DNA of 64,000 nucleotides from DAITAZ01 sp036824045 (GCA_036824045.1 DAITAZ010000018.1:1-64000), one strand, 5' to 3'; shown: positions 28,161 to 37,796, counted from the stretch's first letter. Translations and numbers: made by a program. Notes: generated from the letters alone by a model not told the origin.

Positions 28161-29417
28161 ATGCAGCTGTTTGCCCTCGGGCTCAATCACCATTCGGCGC
28201 CTCAGGCGATCCGGGAGCAAGTGGCGTTCCATCCGGATCGCCTCGGCCAAGCGCTGTCTGATCTCACCCGCAACCGCCCCGTGCGCGAAGCAGCCATCCT
28301 GTCCACCTGCAACCGGACTGAGCTCTATTGCGCCACCACGGACCCCCAGCAGGCATTTGGCTGGCTGGCGGACTATCATCGCATTCCCGTCGGGAGCATC
28401 TCGCCATACTTCTACACGCTTCCCCAGCGGGATGCGGTCCGGCATGTGTTCAGGGTGGCGAGCGGGTTGGATTCGATGGTGTTGGGTGAGCCGCAAATCC
28501 TTGGGCAGATCAAGCAGGCAGCACGCCTGGCCGAAGAGGCTGGAACCCTCGGCACGTTGCTGCACAAGCTGTTTCAGAAGACGTTCTCCGTGGCCAAGGA
28601 GGTCCGGTCCAGCACTGCCATCGGTGCGAACATTGTTTCAATGGCCGCGGCAGCAGTGCATTTGTCCGAGCGAATTTTCGACCGGGTGACCGATCAGCGG
28701 GTGCTGATGATTGGTGCCGGGGAGATGATCGAGCTTTGCCTGGCCCATTTTGCCGGCGAAAAACCAAAACAGATCTCCATTGCCAATCGCACTGTGGAGC
28801 GCGCCGCCGCGCTGGCCGAGCGGTTCGGGGCGGATTGCTTCCGGCTCGACGAACTGGGTGAGCGACTGCCTCGGTACGACATTGTGGTCTCCTGTACCGC
28901 CAGCCCGCTTCCCATCCTGGGGTTGGGCATGGTGGAGCGTGCCGTGCGTACGCGGCGCCATCGTCCCATCGTGATGGTGGACCTGGCTCTGCCGCGGGAT
29001 ATCGAGATGGAAGTGGGCGAGCTGGACGACGTGTTTCTGTATTGTCTGGATGACCTGGCGCAGATCGTCGAATCCGGGCTTGAATCCAGGCAGCAGGCCG
29101 TGGTGCAGGCCGAATCCATCATCGATGCCCGGGTGTCCAGCTTCCTTGAATGGGTTGAAGGGCGGGGCAGTGTGCCGACGATCCGCGCCCTGCGCGAGCA
29201 CGCCGACCACCTGCGCAATACCGAACTGGAGAAGGCGCTGAAGGCCCTGAGCCGTGGTGATGATCCGCGCAAGGTGCTGGAAGCGCTCTCCCATGGTTTG
29301 ACCAACAAGCTGATGCACGGCCCCACCCACCATCTCAACGCGGCTCAGGGGGACAACCGGAACCGGATCGCGGAAGTGGTGGCGCATCTTTACAACCTTC
29401 CCCATTCGCCCGATTAG
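28161..29417 (+). CDS. hemA: Glutamyl-tRNA reductase
   Basis: 418 residues. It reduces Glu-tRNA to glutamate-1-semialdehyde, the first committed step of C5 tetrapyrrole synthesis. The N-terminal catalytic domain has the nucleophilic cysteine in ILSTCNRTELY, followed by the NADPH-binding block VLMIGAGEMIELCLAHF and a C-terminal dimerisation helix ending in NLPHSPD. Its length matches the family (about 418-430). Downstream come prfA and prmC, the usual proteobacterial order. The haem pathway is further represented at hemC, hemDX, hemY and hemF in this window. Confidence 0.97.
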   Translation: MQLFALGLNHHSAPQAIREQVAFHPDRLGQALSDLTRNRPVREAAILSTCNRTELYCATTDPQQAFGWLADYHRIPVGSISPYFYTLPQRDAVRHVFRVASGLDSMVLGEPQILGQIKQAARLAEEAGTLGTLLHKLFQKTFSVAKEVRSSTAIGANIVSMAAAAVHLSERIFDRVTDQRVLMIGAGEMIELCLAHFAGEKPKQISIANRTVERAAALAERFGADCFRLDELGERLPRYDIVVSCTASPLPILGLGMVERAVRTRRHRPIVMVDLALPRDIEMEVGELDDVFLYCLDDLAQIVESGLESRQQAVVQAESIIDARVSSFLEWVEGRGSVPTIRALREHADHLRNTELEKALKALSRGDDPRKVLEALSHGLTNKLMHGPTHHLNAAQGDNRNRIAEVVAHLYNLPHSPD

Positions 29418-29435
29418 CGCTCCAGCCAGGACTTA

Positions 29436-29462
29436 CGGCCCCGGCGCCCAGGCGCGGGGCCG
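29436..29462 (+). terminator. GC hairpin between hemA and prfA
   Basis: An 8-bp outer stem CGGCCCCG/CGGGGCCG with an inner 3-bp stem lies in the 95-base gap. It is followed by TCCTCGTTGT with no T tract, so it may only attenuate. Confidence 0.4.
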
Positions 29463-29512
29463 TCCTCGTTGTGCTCATCTGATCCGGGCGGTGCCCGCTA
29501 CTCGTCAATACC

Positions 29513-30598
29513 ATGAAAGCTAGCTTCATCAACAAACTGGAGCAACTCTCTTTCCGCCACGAGGAGTTGGATGCCTTGCTGGCGGCCGAGGATGCCACCC
29601 GCGATATGGATCACTATCGCAGGCTGACCCGCGAGCATGCGGACATTGGCCCTGTGGTGGCGCTTTTTCGTGCGTTCCGTCGAGCGGAGTCCGACCTTCG
29701 CAGTGCGACGGAATTGCTTGCTGACCCTGAAATGCGCGAGTTGGCAGAAGCTGAAGTGGAGACTGCCCGGGCGGAGATGGAGCGACTGGAGGCAGCGTTG
29801 CACATTGCGCTCTTGCCCAAAGACCCCAACGATGAGCGCAATCTGTTTCTGGAGATTCGCGCCGGGACGGGAGGTGATGAGTCGGCGCTGTTCGCCGGTG
29901 ACCTCTTTCGCATGTACGCCCGTTACGCGGAAAAGCAAGGGTGGAAGGTGGAGGTGCTGTCCCACAACGAGTCCGAACTTGGTGGCTACCGGGAAATCAT
30001 CGCCAAGGTGATCGGATCCGGGGCCTATTCGAAACTCAAGTTCGAATCCGGGGGTCACCGGGTACAGCGTGTGCCGGCTACCGAGTCCCAGGGGCGCATT
30101 CATACGTCCGCCTGCACCGTGGCGATCATGCCCGAGGCGGATGAAGTGGGCGAGGTGGATATCAACCCGGCAGATCTGCGCATCGACACCTTCCGGGCTT
30201 CCGGTGCGGGCGGGCAGCACATCAACAAGACCGATTCCGCGGTGCGGGTCATCCATCTGCCCACTGGCATCGTGGTCGAGTGCCAGGATGACCGCTCACA
30301 GCACCGCAACAAGGCGCAGGCACTCTCGATCCTGGCGGCACGCATCAAGGACGCGCAAGTGCGTGAGCAACAGCAGAAGATCGCCTCGACCCGAAAGAGC
30401 TTGATTGGCAGTGGCGACCGATCCGAGCGCATCCGCACCTACAATTTTCCGCAGGGCAGGGTCACGGACCATCGCATCAATCTCACGCTGTACAAGATCG
30501 ATCAGATCATGGAAGGTGAGCTTTCCGAAATGCTGGATGCGCTGACTGCGGAGCATCAAGCCGAGCAATTGGCTGCCTTGGCAGAGGAGTCCGCGTGA
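29513..30598 (+). CDS. prfA: Peptide chain release factor 1
   Basis: 361 residues. RF1 reads UAA and UAG and triggers peptide release. The GGQ motif that PrmC methylates is in ASGAGGQHINKTDS. The N-terminal coiled domain and the tripeptide recognition loop region precede it. The C-terminus SERIRTYNFPQGRVTDHRI is highly conserved in the family. RF1 rather than RF2 is indicated by length, by the absence of the RF2 programmed frameshift, and by adjacency to hemA and prmC. Confidence 0.96.
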   Translation: MKASFINKLEQLSFRHEELDALLAAEDATRDMDHYRRLTREHADIGPVVALFRAFRRAESDLRSATELLADPEMRELAEAEVETARAEMERLEAALHIALLPKDPNDERNLFLEIRAGTGGDESALFAGDLFRMYARYAEKQGWKVEVLSHNESELGGYREIIAKVIGSGAYSKLKFESGGHRVQRVPATESQGRIHTSACTVAIMPEADEVGEVDINPADLRIDTFRASGAGGQHINKTDSAVRVIHLPTGIVVECQDDRSQHRNKAQALSILAARIKDAQVREQQQKIASTRKSLIGSGDRSERIRTYNFPQGRVTDHRINLTLYKIDQIMEGELSEMLDALTAEHQAEQLAALAEESA

Positions 30599-30611
30599 CA
30601 GCCATGAAGGT

Positions 30612-31463
30612 TTGTACGATTTGAGCGGAAGCCAGGCATGGACCGTGGCGCGCGCCTTGTTGGAGGGGCGGGCGCAGGTATCTTCACCCGGGGAGGCCGC
30701 CCTGCTGCTCAGGGAGATTTTGGGCTGGAGCCGTGCCCAACTCATCGCCCGGGACCACGTGCTTCTCGCTACCGATCAGGTTGCGGCCTACCGCAGTGCC
30801 TTGGCGCGACGTGCGGCGGGGGAGCCCGTGGCCTACATCGTTGGCCATCGGGAGTTCTTCGGAAGGGTTTTCCGCGTGACGCCGGCTGTACTCATTCCGC
30901 GTCCGGAAACGGAACTGCTCGTGGAACTCGGCCTGGACCAGCTCTTCCACCGAGGCGCCGGAGATGCGCCGCACGTGCTGGATTTGGGGACGGGCAGCGG
31001 GGTGCTCGCCATTACCTTGGCGCTGGAGTGCCCGGCAGCCCGCGTGATGGCCGTGGACCGTTCAGCTGCAGCGCTTGGGGTGGCGGCCGAGAACGCCTGC
31101 CAGCTTGGGGCGGAGGTTGCCTTTAAGGAAGCGGACTGGTTTTCCGGCTTGCCCGGCGGGTTCGACCTCATTGTTGCCAATCCCCCCTACATCGTTCCGG
31201 GGGACGAACACCTGCGCATGGGGGACTTGCGTTTCGAACCGGAATCCGCCCTGGTGGCGGCAGAGCACGGGATGGCAGATCTGCGGCGGATCATCTCTGC
31301 AGCGCCCGCCCATCTTGCCGCGGGCGGCACCGTGTTGGTGGAGCACGGTTACGATCAGGCCGCTGCGGTGCGGGATCTGCTCCAACAGCACGGATTTGCG
31401 GAAGTTGCGTCGTGGCGTGATCTGGCGGGGATCGAGCGCGTCAGCGGCGGTCGGCTTCGCTGA
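30612..31463 (+). CDS. prmC: Release factor glutamine methyltransferase PrmC
   Basis: 283 residues. It methylates the Gln of the GGQ motif in RF1 and RF2 using SAM. The N-terminal helical domain is followed by motif I HVLDLGTGSGVLAI and the catalytic NPPYIV loop. The start is a TTG at 30612, or a TTG at 30621 better spaced from GAAGG; an ATG at 30604 is out of frame. It follows prfA by 13 bases, so enzyme and substrate are co-expressed. Confidence 0.92.
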   Translation: MYDLSGSQAWTVARALLEGRAQVSSPGEAALLLREILGWSRAQLIARDHVLLATDQVAAYRSALARRAAGEPVAYIVGHREFFGRVFRVTPAVLIPRPETELLVELGLDQLFHRGAGDAPHVLDLGTGSGVLAITLALECPAARVMAVDRSAAALGVAAENACQLGAEVAFKEADWFSGLPGGFDLIVANPPYIVPGDEHLRMGDLRFEPESALVAAEHGMADLRRIISAAPAHLAAGGTVLVEHGYDQAAAVRDLLQQHGFAEVASWRDLAGIERVSGGRLR

Positions 31464-31485
31464 CTTTCTGGGACGTTGTCAACGA

Positions 31486-31510
31486 ACAAACCCCGCCCAG
31501 CGGGGTTTGT
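31486..31510. terminator. Bidirectional terminator prmC / grxD
   Basis: A perfect 10-bp stem ACAAACCCCG/CGGGGTTTGT with a 5-nt loop lies between the two convergent genes. Each strand has a short T-rich 3' arm (GGGGTTTGT), so it can end transcription from both sides. Confidence 0.85.
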
Positions 31511-31533
31511 CGGTGCTGTTGGTGCCGAGGTTG

Positions 31534-31851
31534 TCAGGCGGTGACGGAGCCCAGAACCTTGGCGAGTTCGCCGCTCTGATACATCTCTTTCATGATGTCG
31601 CAGCCGCCAATGAACTCCCCGTTTACGTAAAGCTGGGGAATCGTCGGCCAACTGGCGTACACCTTGATGCCCTCCCGGATTTCCGGGTTTTCCAGAACGT
31701 TGACGCTGAAGAACTGGGTAACGCCGCTGTGCTTGAGGATCTGCACGGCGGTGGCGGAAAAGCCGCACTGGGGGAATTGGGGCGTGCCTTTCATGTAGAG
31801 CACGATCGGGTTGCCGGTGACTTGCTGGTGGATCAGTTGTTGTGTGTCCAT
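31534..31851 (-). CDS. grxD: Monothiol glutaredoxin Grx4
   Basis: 105 residues. The CGFS active site is in GTPQFPQCGFSATAV, and the glutathione-binding WPTIPQLYVNGEFIGG block follows. CGFS glutaredoxins bind and pass on [2Fe-2S] clusters with BolA partners rather than acting as general thiol reductants. Full family length. The gene is convergent with prmC, and the upstream 117 bases hold its promoter, which I did not resolve. Confidence 0.96.
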   Translation of the reverse strand: MDTQQLIHQQVTGNPIVLYMKGTPQFPQCGFSATAVQILKHSGVTQFFSVNVLENPEIREGIKVYASWPTIPQLYVNGEFIGGCDIMKEMYQSGELAKVLGSVTA

Positions 31852-31968
31852 GACTTGCTCCGAGGGGAGGGCTGGGTGCCCGTGGTTCGATAAACGTCTT
31901 GTGCAGCCCGGCTTGCGCCGAACGGGTGGGCCAATTCTAATCGCAGACTGCGTCAGCCGGTGCTTCGT

Positions 31969-32874
31969 TCAGCCCATTCCCCACTGCCCTAATTCCGAGA
32001 GCATCGACTCGATCATTCGTTCGGTCTGGCGCAGGTAGCCTCCGCCGAACAGGTTGAAGTGATTGAGGATGTGGTAGAGGCTGTAGAGCGTCTTGCGTTG
32101 CTCGAACCCTTCTTCCAGGGGCCAAGCCGCCCTGTAGGCAGCGTAGAAGCTCTCGGGAAACCCGCCAAACAATTCGGCCATCGCCAAGTCCGTCTCCCGG
32201 TGCCCGTAGTGGACAGCCGGGTCAAAGAGGGCAGGCTGGCCGTGGCAAATTCCCACGTTTCCGTGCCAGAGGTCTCCGTGCACGAGGCTGGGCTGAACCT
32301 TGATGCCAACAAACAATGCGCCCAGCACGGCGCACAGACGTTCTCCCTTGGCTACCATCTTCGGGCTCATCCCGTTCCGGCCGGCCCGCTCCAGTTGGGG
32401 CGCCAGTCGGTGGTGCGCGAAGAACCAGGGCCAGTTGTCGTGGGGTGGGTTGTGCTGGGGGCTTCGGCCGATGAAGTTGTCCCGCCTCCAGCCGAAAGCG
32501 TCACCCTCTGTGCCGTGCAAGGTGGCGAGCGCATGTGCGACGCGTTGACCGTCCTCACGGGTGCTTAGAGGGGTGAGATCCAGGTGCTCCAGCACGATGA
32601 AACCCTCGCTGCCGGCGCGGCCGAGGGCGAGAACCTCCGGCACGCGGAATGCCCCGCAGGCGGAGAGCGCGCTCAGGCCATCGGCTTCGGCTTCGAACAT
32701 GGGCACGGCATCCCCAGCGTTCGTTTTGACGAAATAGCGTCTCTGTCCGTCCGAAAGCACATAGCACTGGCTGACGCTGCCGCCCGAGCACTTGGCTGCC
32801 CGTATTGGCGAGAAAGGTTCTTTGCTTGCGGTGCCAATGGCGCGGCTGACGGCATCGAGGGTTTCAGCATTCAT
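31969..32874 (-). CDS. Fructosamine-kinase-family protein
   Basis: 301 residues with the aminoglycoside-phosphotransferase-like kinase fold. The nucleotide loop lies near residues 20-35 (GGSVSQCYVLSDGQRRYFVK), and the catalytic loop reads LVHGDLWHGNVG with FDPAVHYGHRETDLAM after it. Members phosphorylate ketoamine-modified proteins or related small molecules, leading to deglycation. ATG 32874 starts the typical N-terminus; the frame extends 52 codons further without conserved features. It lies downstream of a Ser/Thr kinase gene, with 71 bases between. The exact substrate is not known. Confidence 0.86.
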   Translation of the reverse strand: MNAETLDAVSRAIGTASKEPFSPIRAAKCSGGSVSQCYVLSDGQRRYFVKTNAGDAVPMFEAEADGLSALSACGAFRVPEVLALGRAGSEGFIVLEHLDLTPLSTREDGQRVAHALATLHGTEGDAFGWRRDNFIGRSPQHNPPHDNWPWFFAHHRLAPQLERAGRNGMSPKMVAKGERLCAVLGALFVGIKVQPSLVHGDLWHGNVGICHGQPALFDPAVHYGHRETDLAMAELFGGFPESFYAAYRAAWPLEEGFEQRKTLYSLYHILNHFNLFGGGYLRQTERMIESMLSELGQWGMG

Positions 32875-32945
32875 CGACACATGACTCCGCCTGAAAGCAC
32901 GCGCGCAGCGGGACAGAGCATCGGCCAGCCGTAACTCATGGTGCC

Positions 32946-34223
32946 CTACAGGCAGGCCAGACGGGAATTGGCCATCGCCAGCCGCCGTGCAAGCACCGCC
33001 AGGAAACCTGCGTAGAAATGCATTCGGCACGCCTCGGAGGCCCGGCGCAAAGCCTCTCCCCGGATGGTCACGATGCGAACCATGGTTACGGCGATGGCGT
33101 CTGCGCCGCGAACTCCCCCGTCTTCATTGATCACGGCCATTTCGCCAAAGCACTCGCCCGCGGTCAACAAACTCAGCATTCGCCCGCGCTTGGTGATCTT
33201 GACGTCTCCATCCACGAGGAAGCACAGGTGTTTGCCCGGCTCACCATCGCGCATGATGACGGTGCCGGCCTGAACATGCTCCCATTCCGAGAAGCGGACA
33301 ACCTCCCATATTTCAACCTCGCTGAACTCGGCGAAGAACGGGAAACTGCGCAGGGTCTCGAATTTCTCGCTATCGGCGAAATCCTGTTGCAGTTCCCGCA
33401 GCTGCCGGTTGCGGAAGGCTTGGGCCAGATCGTGGGCGAACTCGTCCCAGCCGGCATAGCGCGCGTCGAGGGATTTCTGCATGGCGCGGGCGACAATGGC
33501 GTCCAGGCTGGCGGGAAGGTCGGCGCGATAAGCAGAGGGAGGAAGTGGCTCGACAGTGGTGATCTGATGCACCATCGCGTAGTTGTTGCTCGCCTGAAAA
33601 GGCAGGCGTCCAGTGAGCATCTGGTACATCACCACCCCCAGGGAGTAAATGTCCGTTTGGTGGTTGAGCGGCATTTCCCGCACTTGCTGGGGGGACATGT
33701 AGGCGGGGGAGCCGACCCCGGACACCTGGGTCAGATCATTGCCGGAGAGCAGTGCGGCGCCAAAATCCGTCACCTTGACGTCCCGGCCGGTCGAGCCCAG
33801 AAGCAAGTTTGCGGGCTTGATGTCCCGGTGGGTGACCCCCTGCTGGTGGGCGTAGTGCAGGGCGCGCGTGCACTTGAAGATGATCTCCACCACCTGATCG
33901 AAGGGGAGCAGGCTGTCGGAGGAGGTATGACGCTCAAGCGTGCCGCCCGGCACATACTCCATGACGATGTAGCCTTGCTGCTCATCGACCACGGCATCAA
34001 AAATCTGGACGATGTGGGGGTGTAGCAGCTTGCCGGCCAGCGAGGCCTCGTTGATCAACAAATTCCGGTAAATGCGCCCCCGTTGTGGGTCACGAAGAAT
34101 GTCCGGAGTGATGACCTTGAGAGCAACCTCGCGCTGGGAGAAAGAGTCCCAAGCCAGATGCACGGCAGCGGTGGAGCCTTCGGCCAAGGGGCGTATCAGT
34201 TCGTATTTGCCAATCCGGCTCAT
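32946..34223 (-). CDS. Ser/Thr protein kinase with cyclic-nucleotide-binding domain
   Basis: 425 residues, soluble, with no membrane segment. A Hanks-type kinase fills residues 1-265, with a glycine loop (LAEGSTAAVHLAW), the ATP lysine in VALKVI, the catalytic loop THRDIKPANLLL and DFG in VTDFGAALL. A short linker leads to a cNMP-binding domain (about 290-420), where GECFGEMAVINED and a following Arg in GGVRGADAI resemble the phosphate-binding cassette. cAMP or another nucleotide could gate the kinase. No phosphatase or FHA gene lies nearby, so the targets are unknown. Confidence 0.88.
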   Translation of the reverse strand: MSRIGKYELIRPLAEGSTAAVHLAWDSFSQREVALKVITPDILRDPQRGRIYRNLLINEASLAGKLLHPHIVQIFDAVVDEQQGYIVMEYVPGGTLERHTSSDSLLPFDQVVEIIFKCTRALHYAHQQGVTHRDIKPANLLLGSTGRDVKVTDFGAALLSGNDLTQVSGVGSPAYMSPQQVREMPLNHQTDIYSLGVVMYQMLTGRLPFQASNNYAMVHQITTVEPLPPSAYRADLPASLDAIVARAMQKSLDARYAGWDEFAHDLAQAFRNRQLRELQQDFADSEKFETLRSFPFFAEFSEVEIWEVVRFSEWEHVQAGTVIMRDGEPGKHLCFLVDGDVKITKRGRMLSLLTAGECFGEMAVINEDGGVRGADAIAVTMVRIVTIRGEALRRASEACRMHFYAGFLAVLARRLAMANSRLACL

Positions 34224-34297
34224 GAATTGCCTTTCGAGGGCCGAAGACCTTTAATGCAAAAATAGTAAGCGCTATCAGTGCACCGGGCAAATAAGGG

Positions 34298-35713
34298 TTA
34301 TTGCGTATCGGTCGTGATCCGCAGCCGAGCAGCCGCTATGGCTGCCCGCACTTGGCTGGGGGCTGTTCCGCCTTCATGATCGCGACTGGCCAAGGAGCCT
34401 TCCACCGTGAGCACCTGCAATACGTCTTCGCCAATCAGGGGCGAGAACGCCTGCAGTTCCTCGAGGCTCAGGTCGGGCAGATCACAGCCCTTGGCCTCTG
34501 CGGTACGGACTGCCTTGGCCACGGCTCCGTGAGCATCACGGAACGGAAGGCCCTTCTTGACCAGATAGTCGGCCAGATCGGTGGCGGTGGCGAACCCCTG
34601 GGTCAGGGCTGCCTGCATGGCTTCGGGTTTGACCCGCACGCCGGCGAGCATGTCGGCGTAGATGCGCAAGGTATCGCGCACCGTATCGGCGGTGTCAAAC
34701 AAGGGTTCCTTGTCTTCCTGGTTGTCCTTGTTGTAGGCCAGCGGCTGGCCTTTCATCAGGGTCAGCAAGGCCATCAGATGACCGTTGACCCGGCCGGTCT
34801 TGCCGCGCACCAGTTCGGGAACATCCGGGTTTTTCTTCTGCGGCATGATGCTGGAGCCGGTGCAAAAGCGGTCGGCCAGATCGATAAAGCCAACCCGGGG
34901 GCTCATCCAGATGATGAGCTCTTCCGACAAGCGGGAGAGGTGGGTCATCAACAGGGCACTTGCCCCACAGAATTCGATGGCGAAATCCCGGTCCGACACG
35001 GCATCGAGCGAATTGCGGCAGATGCCGGCAAATTCCAGATCGGCCGCCACCATGCGCCGGTCGATGGGGTAGGACGTGCCGGCCAGCGCGGCGCTGCCCA
35101 GTGGCAACTGATTCATCCGGGCGCGGCAATCGGCGAAGCGCCCCCAGTCCCGATCCAGCATTTCAAAGTAGGCCATGAGATGGTGGCCAAATGTCACCGG
35201 CTGGGCAACCTGCAGGTGGGTGAATCCCGGGAGGGCCGTATCCGCATGGCTCTCGGCCAGGGCCAGCAGGTTGGACTGAAAGGCTCTGATCAGGATCAGG
35301 ATTTCATCGGTGGCGTCGCGTAGCCATAGACGGATGTCGGTGGCCACCTGATCGTTACGCGATCGGCCAGTGTGCAGGCGTTTACCCGCGTCGCCGACGA
35401 TTTCAGTCAGACGTTTTTCGATGTTGAGGTGGACATCTTCGTCGTCAAGATTCCAGCGGAACTCTCCACGCTCGATCTCCCCCCGGATCTGGGCCATTCC
35501 CCGTTCGATCTCGGCCCGGTCCTGGGCACTGATGATGCCTTGGGTGGCAAGCATCCGGGCATGGGCCAGGGAGCCCCGGATGTCCTGCATTGCCATGCGC
35601 TGATCGAAGAACACCGAAGCGGTGTAGCGCTTCACCAGTTCCGAGACGGGCTCGGAGAAGCGCTCTGACCAAGTCTTGTTCTCATCCGGTTGGCTGGGCG
35701 TGGTTGCGCTCAT
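34298..35713 (-). CDS. argH: Argininosuccinate lyase
   Basis: 471 residues. It splits argininosuccinate into arginine and fumarate, the last step of arginine synthesis. The family signature GSSIMPQKKNPD is intact and contains the flexible catalytic loop. THLQVAQPVTFGHHL and HTGRSRNDQVATD mark the other active-site segments. The ATG at 35713 begins MSATTPSQPDENKTW. An 8-codon extension has no support. The divergent neighbour is an AlgZ-type sensor gene. Confidence 0.97.
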   Translation of the reverse strand: MSATTPSQPDENKTWSERFSEPVSELVKRYTASVFFDQRMAMQDIRGSLAHARMLATQGIISAQDRAEIERGMAQIRGEIERGEFRWNLDDEDVHLNIEKRLTEIVGDAGKRLHTGRSRNDQVATDIRLWLRDATDEILILIRAFQSNLLALAESHADTALPGFTHLQVAQPVTFGHHLMAYFEMLDRDWGRFADCRARMNQLPLGSAALAGTSYPIDRRMVAADLEFAGICRNSLDAVSDRDFAIEFCGASALLMTHLSRLSEELIIWMSPRVGFIDLADRFCTGSSIMPQKKNPDVPELVRGKTGRVNGHLMALLTLMKGQPLAYNKDNQEDKEPLFDTADTVRDTLRIYADMLAGVRVKPEAMQAALTQGFATATDLADYLVKKGLPFRDAHGAVAKAVRTAEAKGCDLPDLSLEELQAFSPLIGEDVLQVLTVEGSLASRDHEGGTAPSQVRAAIAAARLRITTDTQ

Positions 35714-35957
35714 GTATGACTCTTTCTCGCTGATCAATAGGGGATAAACCGAAGTGGTTGATGCGTGGCGGGCGCGTTTCAGGGGTTGGCCAGAGCGAGT
35801 GCTCTACCGCCACCCGTTGTCGGGGTGAAGTGACGGAACGCGTACCCCCCACCTGGGCCTGGTGACGAACGTTTTCGATGCTTGTGAACCCACATCCTCA
35901 GGTGCAGCCCTCAGGCAGCCGTTATTGGACTCACATCAAGCGTGAGCCCTAGCCGAA
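35714..35957. other. Divergent argH / algZ-like intergenic region
   Basis: About 244 bases with no gene. It must carry promoters for both neighbours. A short inverted repeat CTCAC-N7-GTGAG (near 35928-35944) precedes the sensor gene. No clear -10/-35 pair was found. Confidence 0.5.
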
Positions 35958-36971
35958 GTGACCGAGAGTATACGGCAAAACCCGAGGAGCCTTCCCCTGC
36001 CCGATTTCCGCCGGCCAGCCGTGGTGCTGCGCCTCGTGCTGGTGGTGAACCTCATGGTCTTGCTGGCGGCTCTTGTGCGGGCTTCCGAGGGGCAGGACTT
36101 CTTTGCCGTTTGGCACGGGCTCGCGGGGCAGGTGGAGCCCCCTCTCATGCTGAGCCTGTTCGTGCTCTACGTATTGGCGCCAGGCTTGAGTCGCCTGTCT
36201 CTCAATGGTGCCGTCAGCATCGCCTTGGCGGTCTGCGCAAGCAGCGCCTGCGTGCTCCAGCTTTGGGAACTACCAGCGCCTTCTGCACGTGCTTTGTGGC
36301 TGGGCGGGTTTTGGGCTGCGCTGATCGGCGCCACCTGCCTGCTCTATCTGATCTGGCGCGAGCGGGCTTATTTGCCTGCCTTGGCCGAAGCCCGGTTGAT
36401 GGCATTGACGGCCCGGATCCGTCCGCATTTTCTGTTCAACAGTCTGAACGGGGTATTGGGCGTCATGCGTAACGACCCCCGCCGGGCCGAGCTGGCTCTT
36501 GAGGAAATGGCAGACATGTTCCGCGCCCTCATGCGGGACAACCGGGACTTCGTTCCGCTGTCGGACGAACTAGCCCTCTGCCGCCAATACCTGAATCTGG
36601 AAAAACTGCGGCTGGGTGAGCGGCTGCGTGTGAGCTGGGACGTGGCCGACGGCCTGGATGACGCACTTGTTCCACCGCTGATGCTCCAGCCGCTGGTGGA
36701 AAACGCCGTTTACCACGGTATCGAACCTGGAACGGAACCGGGTGAGGTGGCGATCCGCATCGCGCTCAAAGGCGGTGGGCTGGACATCAGCATCAGCAAC
36801 CCGTTGCAGGGCGAGGGACGCCAAGTTTCCGGCAACCGTATGGCTTTGAACAACATTCGGGAGCGTTTAATGCTTTTCTACGACTTGGAAGCTCGACTGG
36901 CCACCCGGTTGGAAAGTGGTCAATACCGGGTGCGCCTGCAACTGCCCCATCAGCCCGGAGGACGGCCATGA
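35958..36971 (+). CDS. LytS/AlgZ-family sensor histidine kinase
   Basis: 337 residues with a short N-terminal membrane domain (about four to five helices, residues 25-140) and a His_kinase domain typical of AlgZ/LytS. The phospho-His motif is RIRPHFLFNSLNGVLGV, and the ATP-binding half has VPPLMLQPLVENAVYHG. It starts at GTG 35958. The stop overlaps the response regulator start as ATGA. AlgZ/AlgR-type pairs control exopolysaccharide, pili and virulence in pseudomonads. The regulon here is not known. Confidence 0.88.
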   Translation: MTESIRQNPRSLPLPDFRRPAVVLRLVLVVNLMVLLAALVRASEGQDFFAVWHGLAGQVEPPLMLSLFVLYVLAPGLSRLSLNGAVSIALAVCASSACVLQLWELPAPSARALWLGGFWAALIGATCLLYLIWRERAYLPALAEARLMALTARIRPHFLFNSLNGVLGVMRNDPRRAELALEEMADMFRALMRDNRDFVPLSDELALCRQYLNLEKLRLGERLRVSWDVADGLDDALVPPLMLQPLVENAVYHGIEPGTEPGEVAIRIALKGGGLDISISNPLQGEGRQVSGNRMALNNIRERLMLFYDLEARLATRLESGQYRVRLQLPHQPGGRP

Positions 36972-37795
36972 GCGCCCATACGGAAGGGGGGGAGGGCGAA
37001 GTGCGCCCTCGTGTGCCCCTCAGGGTGTTGATTGCCGATGACGAAGCCCCGGCGCGGTCGAGGGTGAAAGTGCTGCTGGCGGATCTGGCTGCCACCCATC
37101 CCACCGCAGTGGTGGGCGAGGCGGAGCACGGTGCCCAAGCACTCGCCTTGCTCCGTGAGGTGGAGGTGGACGTGGCCTTGGTCGATATCCGCATGCCGCG
37201 GATGGATGGGGTGGAGTTCACCCGCCAGGTGGCGCGCATGGCGCACCCGCCGGCGGTGATCTTTCTCTCCGCCTATGACCAGTACGCTGTTCAAGCTTTT
37301 GAGGTCAACGCCGTGGATTACCTGCTCAAACCCGTCAGGGCAAGCCGCCTGGCACTGGCCTTGGAGAAAGTGACGCGCCGGGGGCCCGCCGAGTCAGTGC
37401 CCTTGCTGCCATCCGAAGGCGGTGCTGCGCGCCGGCGGCATCTTTCCTGCAGCGAGCGGGGGCGCGTTCTGCTGGTGCCAGTGGCGGATATTCTCTACTT
37501 GCGCGCCGAACAAAAGTACGTGACAGCCCGGACCTTGCAAAGGGAGTTCCTCCTGGATGAATCCCTGGTGCAATTGGAGCAGGAGTTTCCCGAGCGCTTT
37601 TTGCGCGTCCATCGCAACTGTCTGGTCGCGCGGCAAGCCGTCACCGGGTTCGAGCGCGTGACAGGCGAGCAGGGTGAAGCCCACTGGGCGATCCTGATCG
37701 AAGGCCTGGACGAACGGGTTGCCGTGAGCCGGCGGCAATGGCCAACTGTACGCGCACTCCAGGAAAGCCTGCCCGGCATGGCGGAGCCCGCCTGA
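36968..37795 (+). CDS. LytTR-family response regulator, AlgR-like
   Basis: 275 residues. The receiver domain starts at about residue 18 (VLIADDEAPARSRVKVLL), with phospho-Asp in ALVDIRMPRMDG and conserved Lys in LLKPV. A C-terminal LytTR DNA-binding domain follows (ILYLRAEQKYVTARTL, RFLRVHRNCLVARQAV). It works with the sensor encoded just upstream, which it overlaps by 4 nt. Its gene ends two bases before the convergent methyltransferase gene. Confidence 0.92.
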   Translation: MSAHTEGGEGEVRPRVPLRVLIADDEAPARSRVKVLLADLAATHPTAVVGEAEHGAQALALLREVEVDVALVDIRMPRMDGVEFTRQVARMAHPPAVIFLSAYDQYAVQAFEVNAVDYLLKPVRASRLALALEKVTRRGPAESVPLLPSEGGAARRRHLSCSERGRVLLVPVADILYLRAEQKYVTARTLQREFLLDESLVQLEQEFPERFLRVHRNCLVARQAVTGFERVTGEQGEAHWAILIEGLDERVAVSRRQWPTVRALQESLPGMAEPA

Positions 37796-37796
37796 G

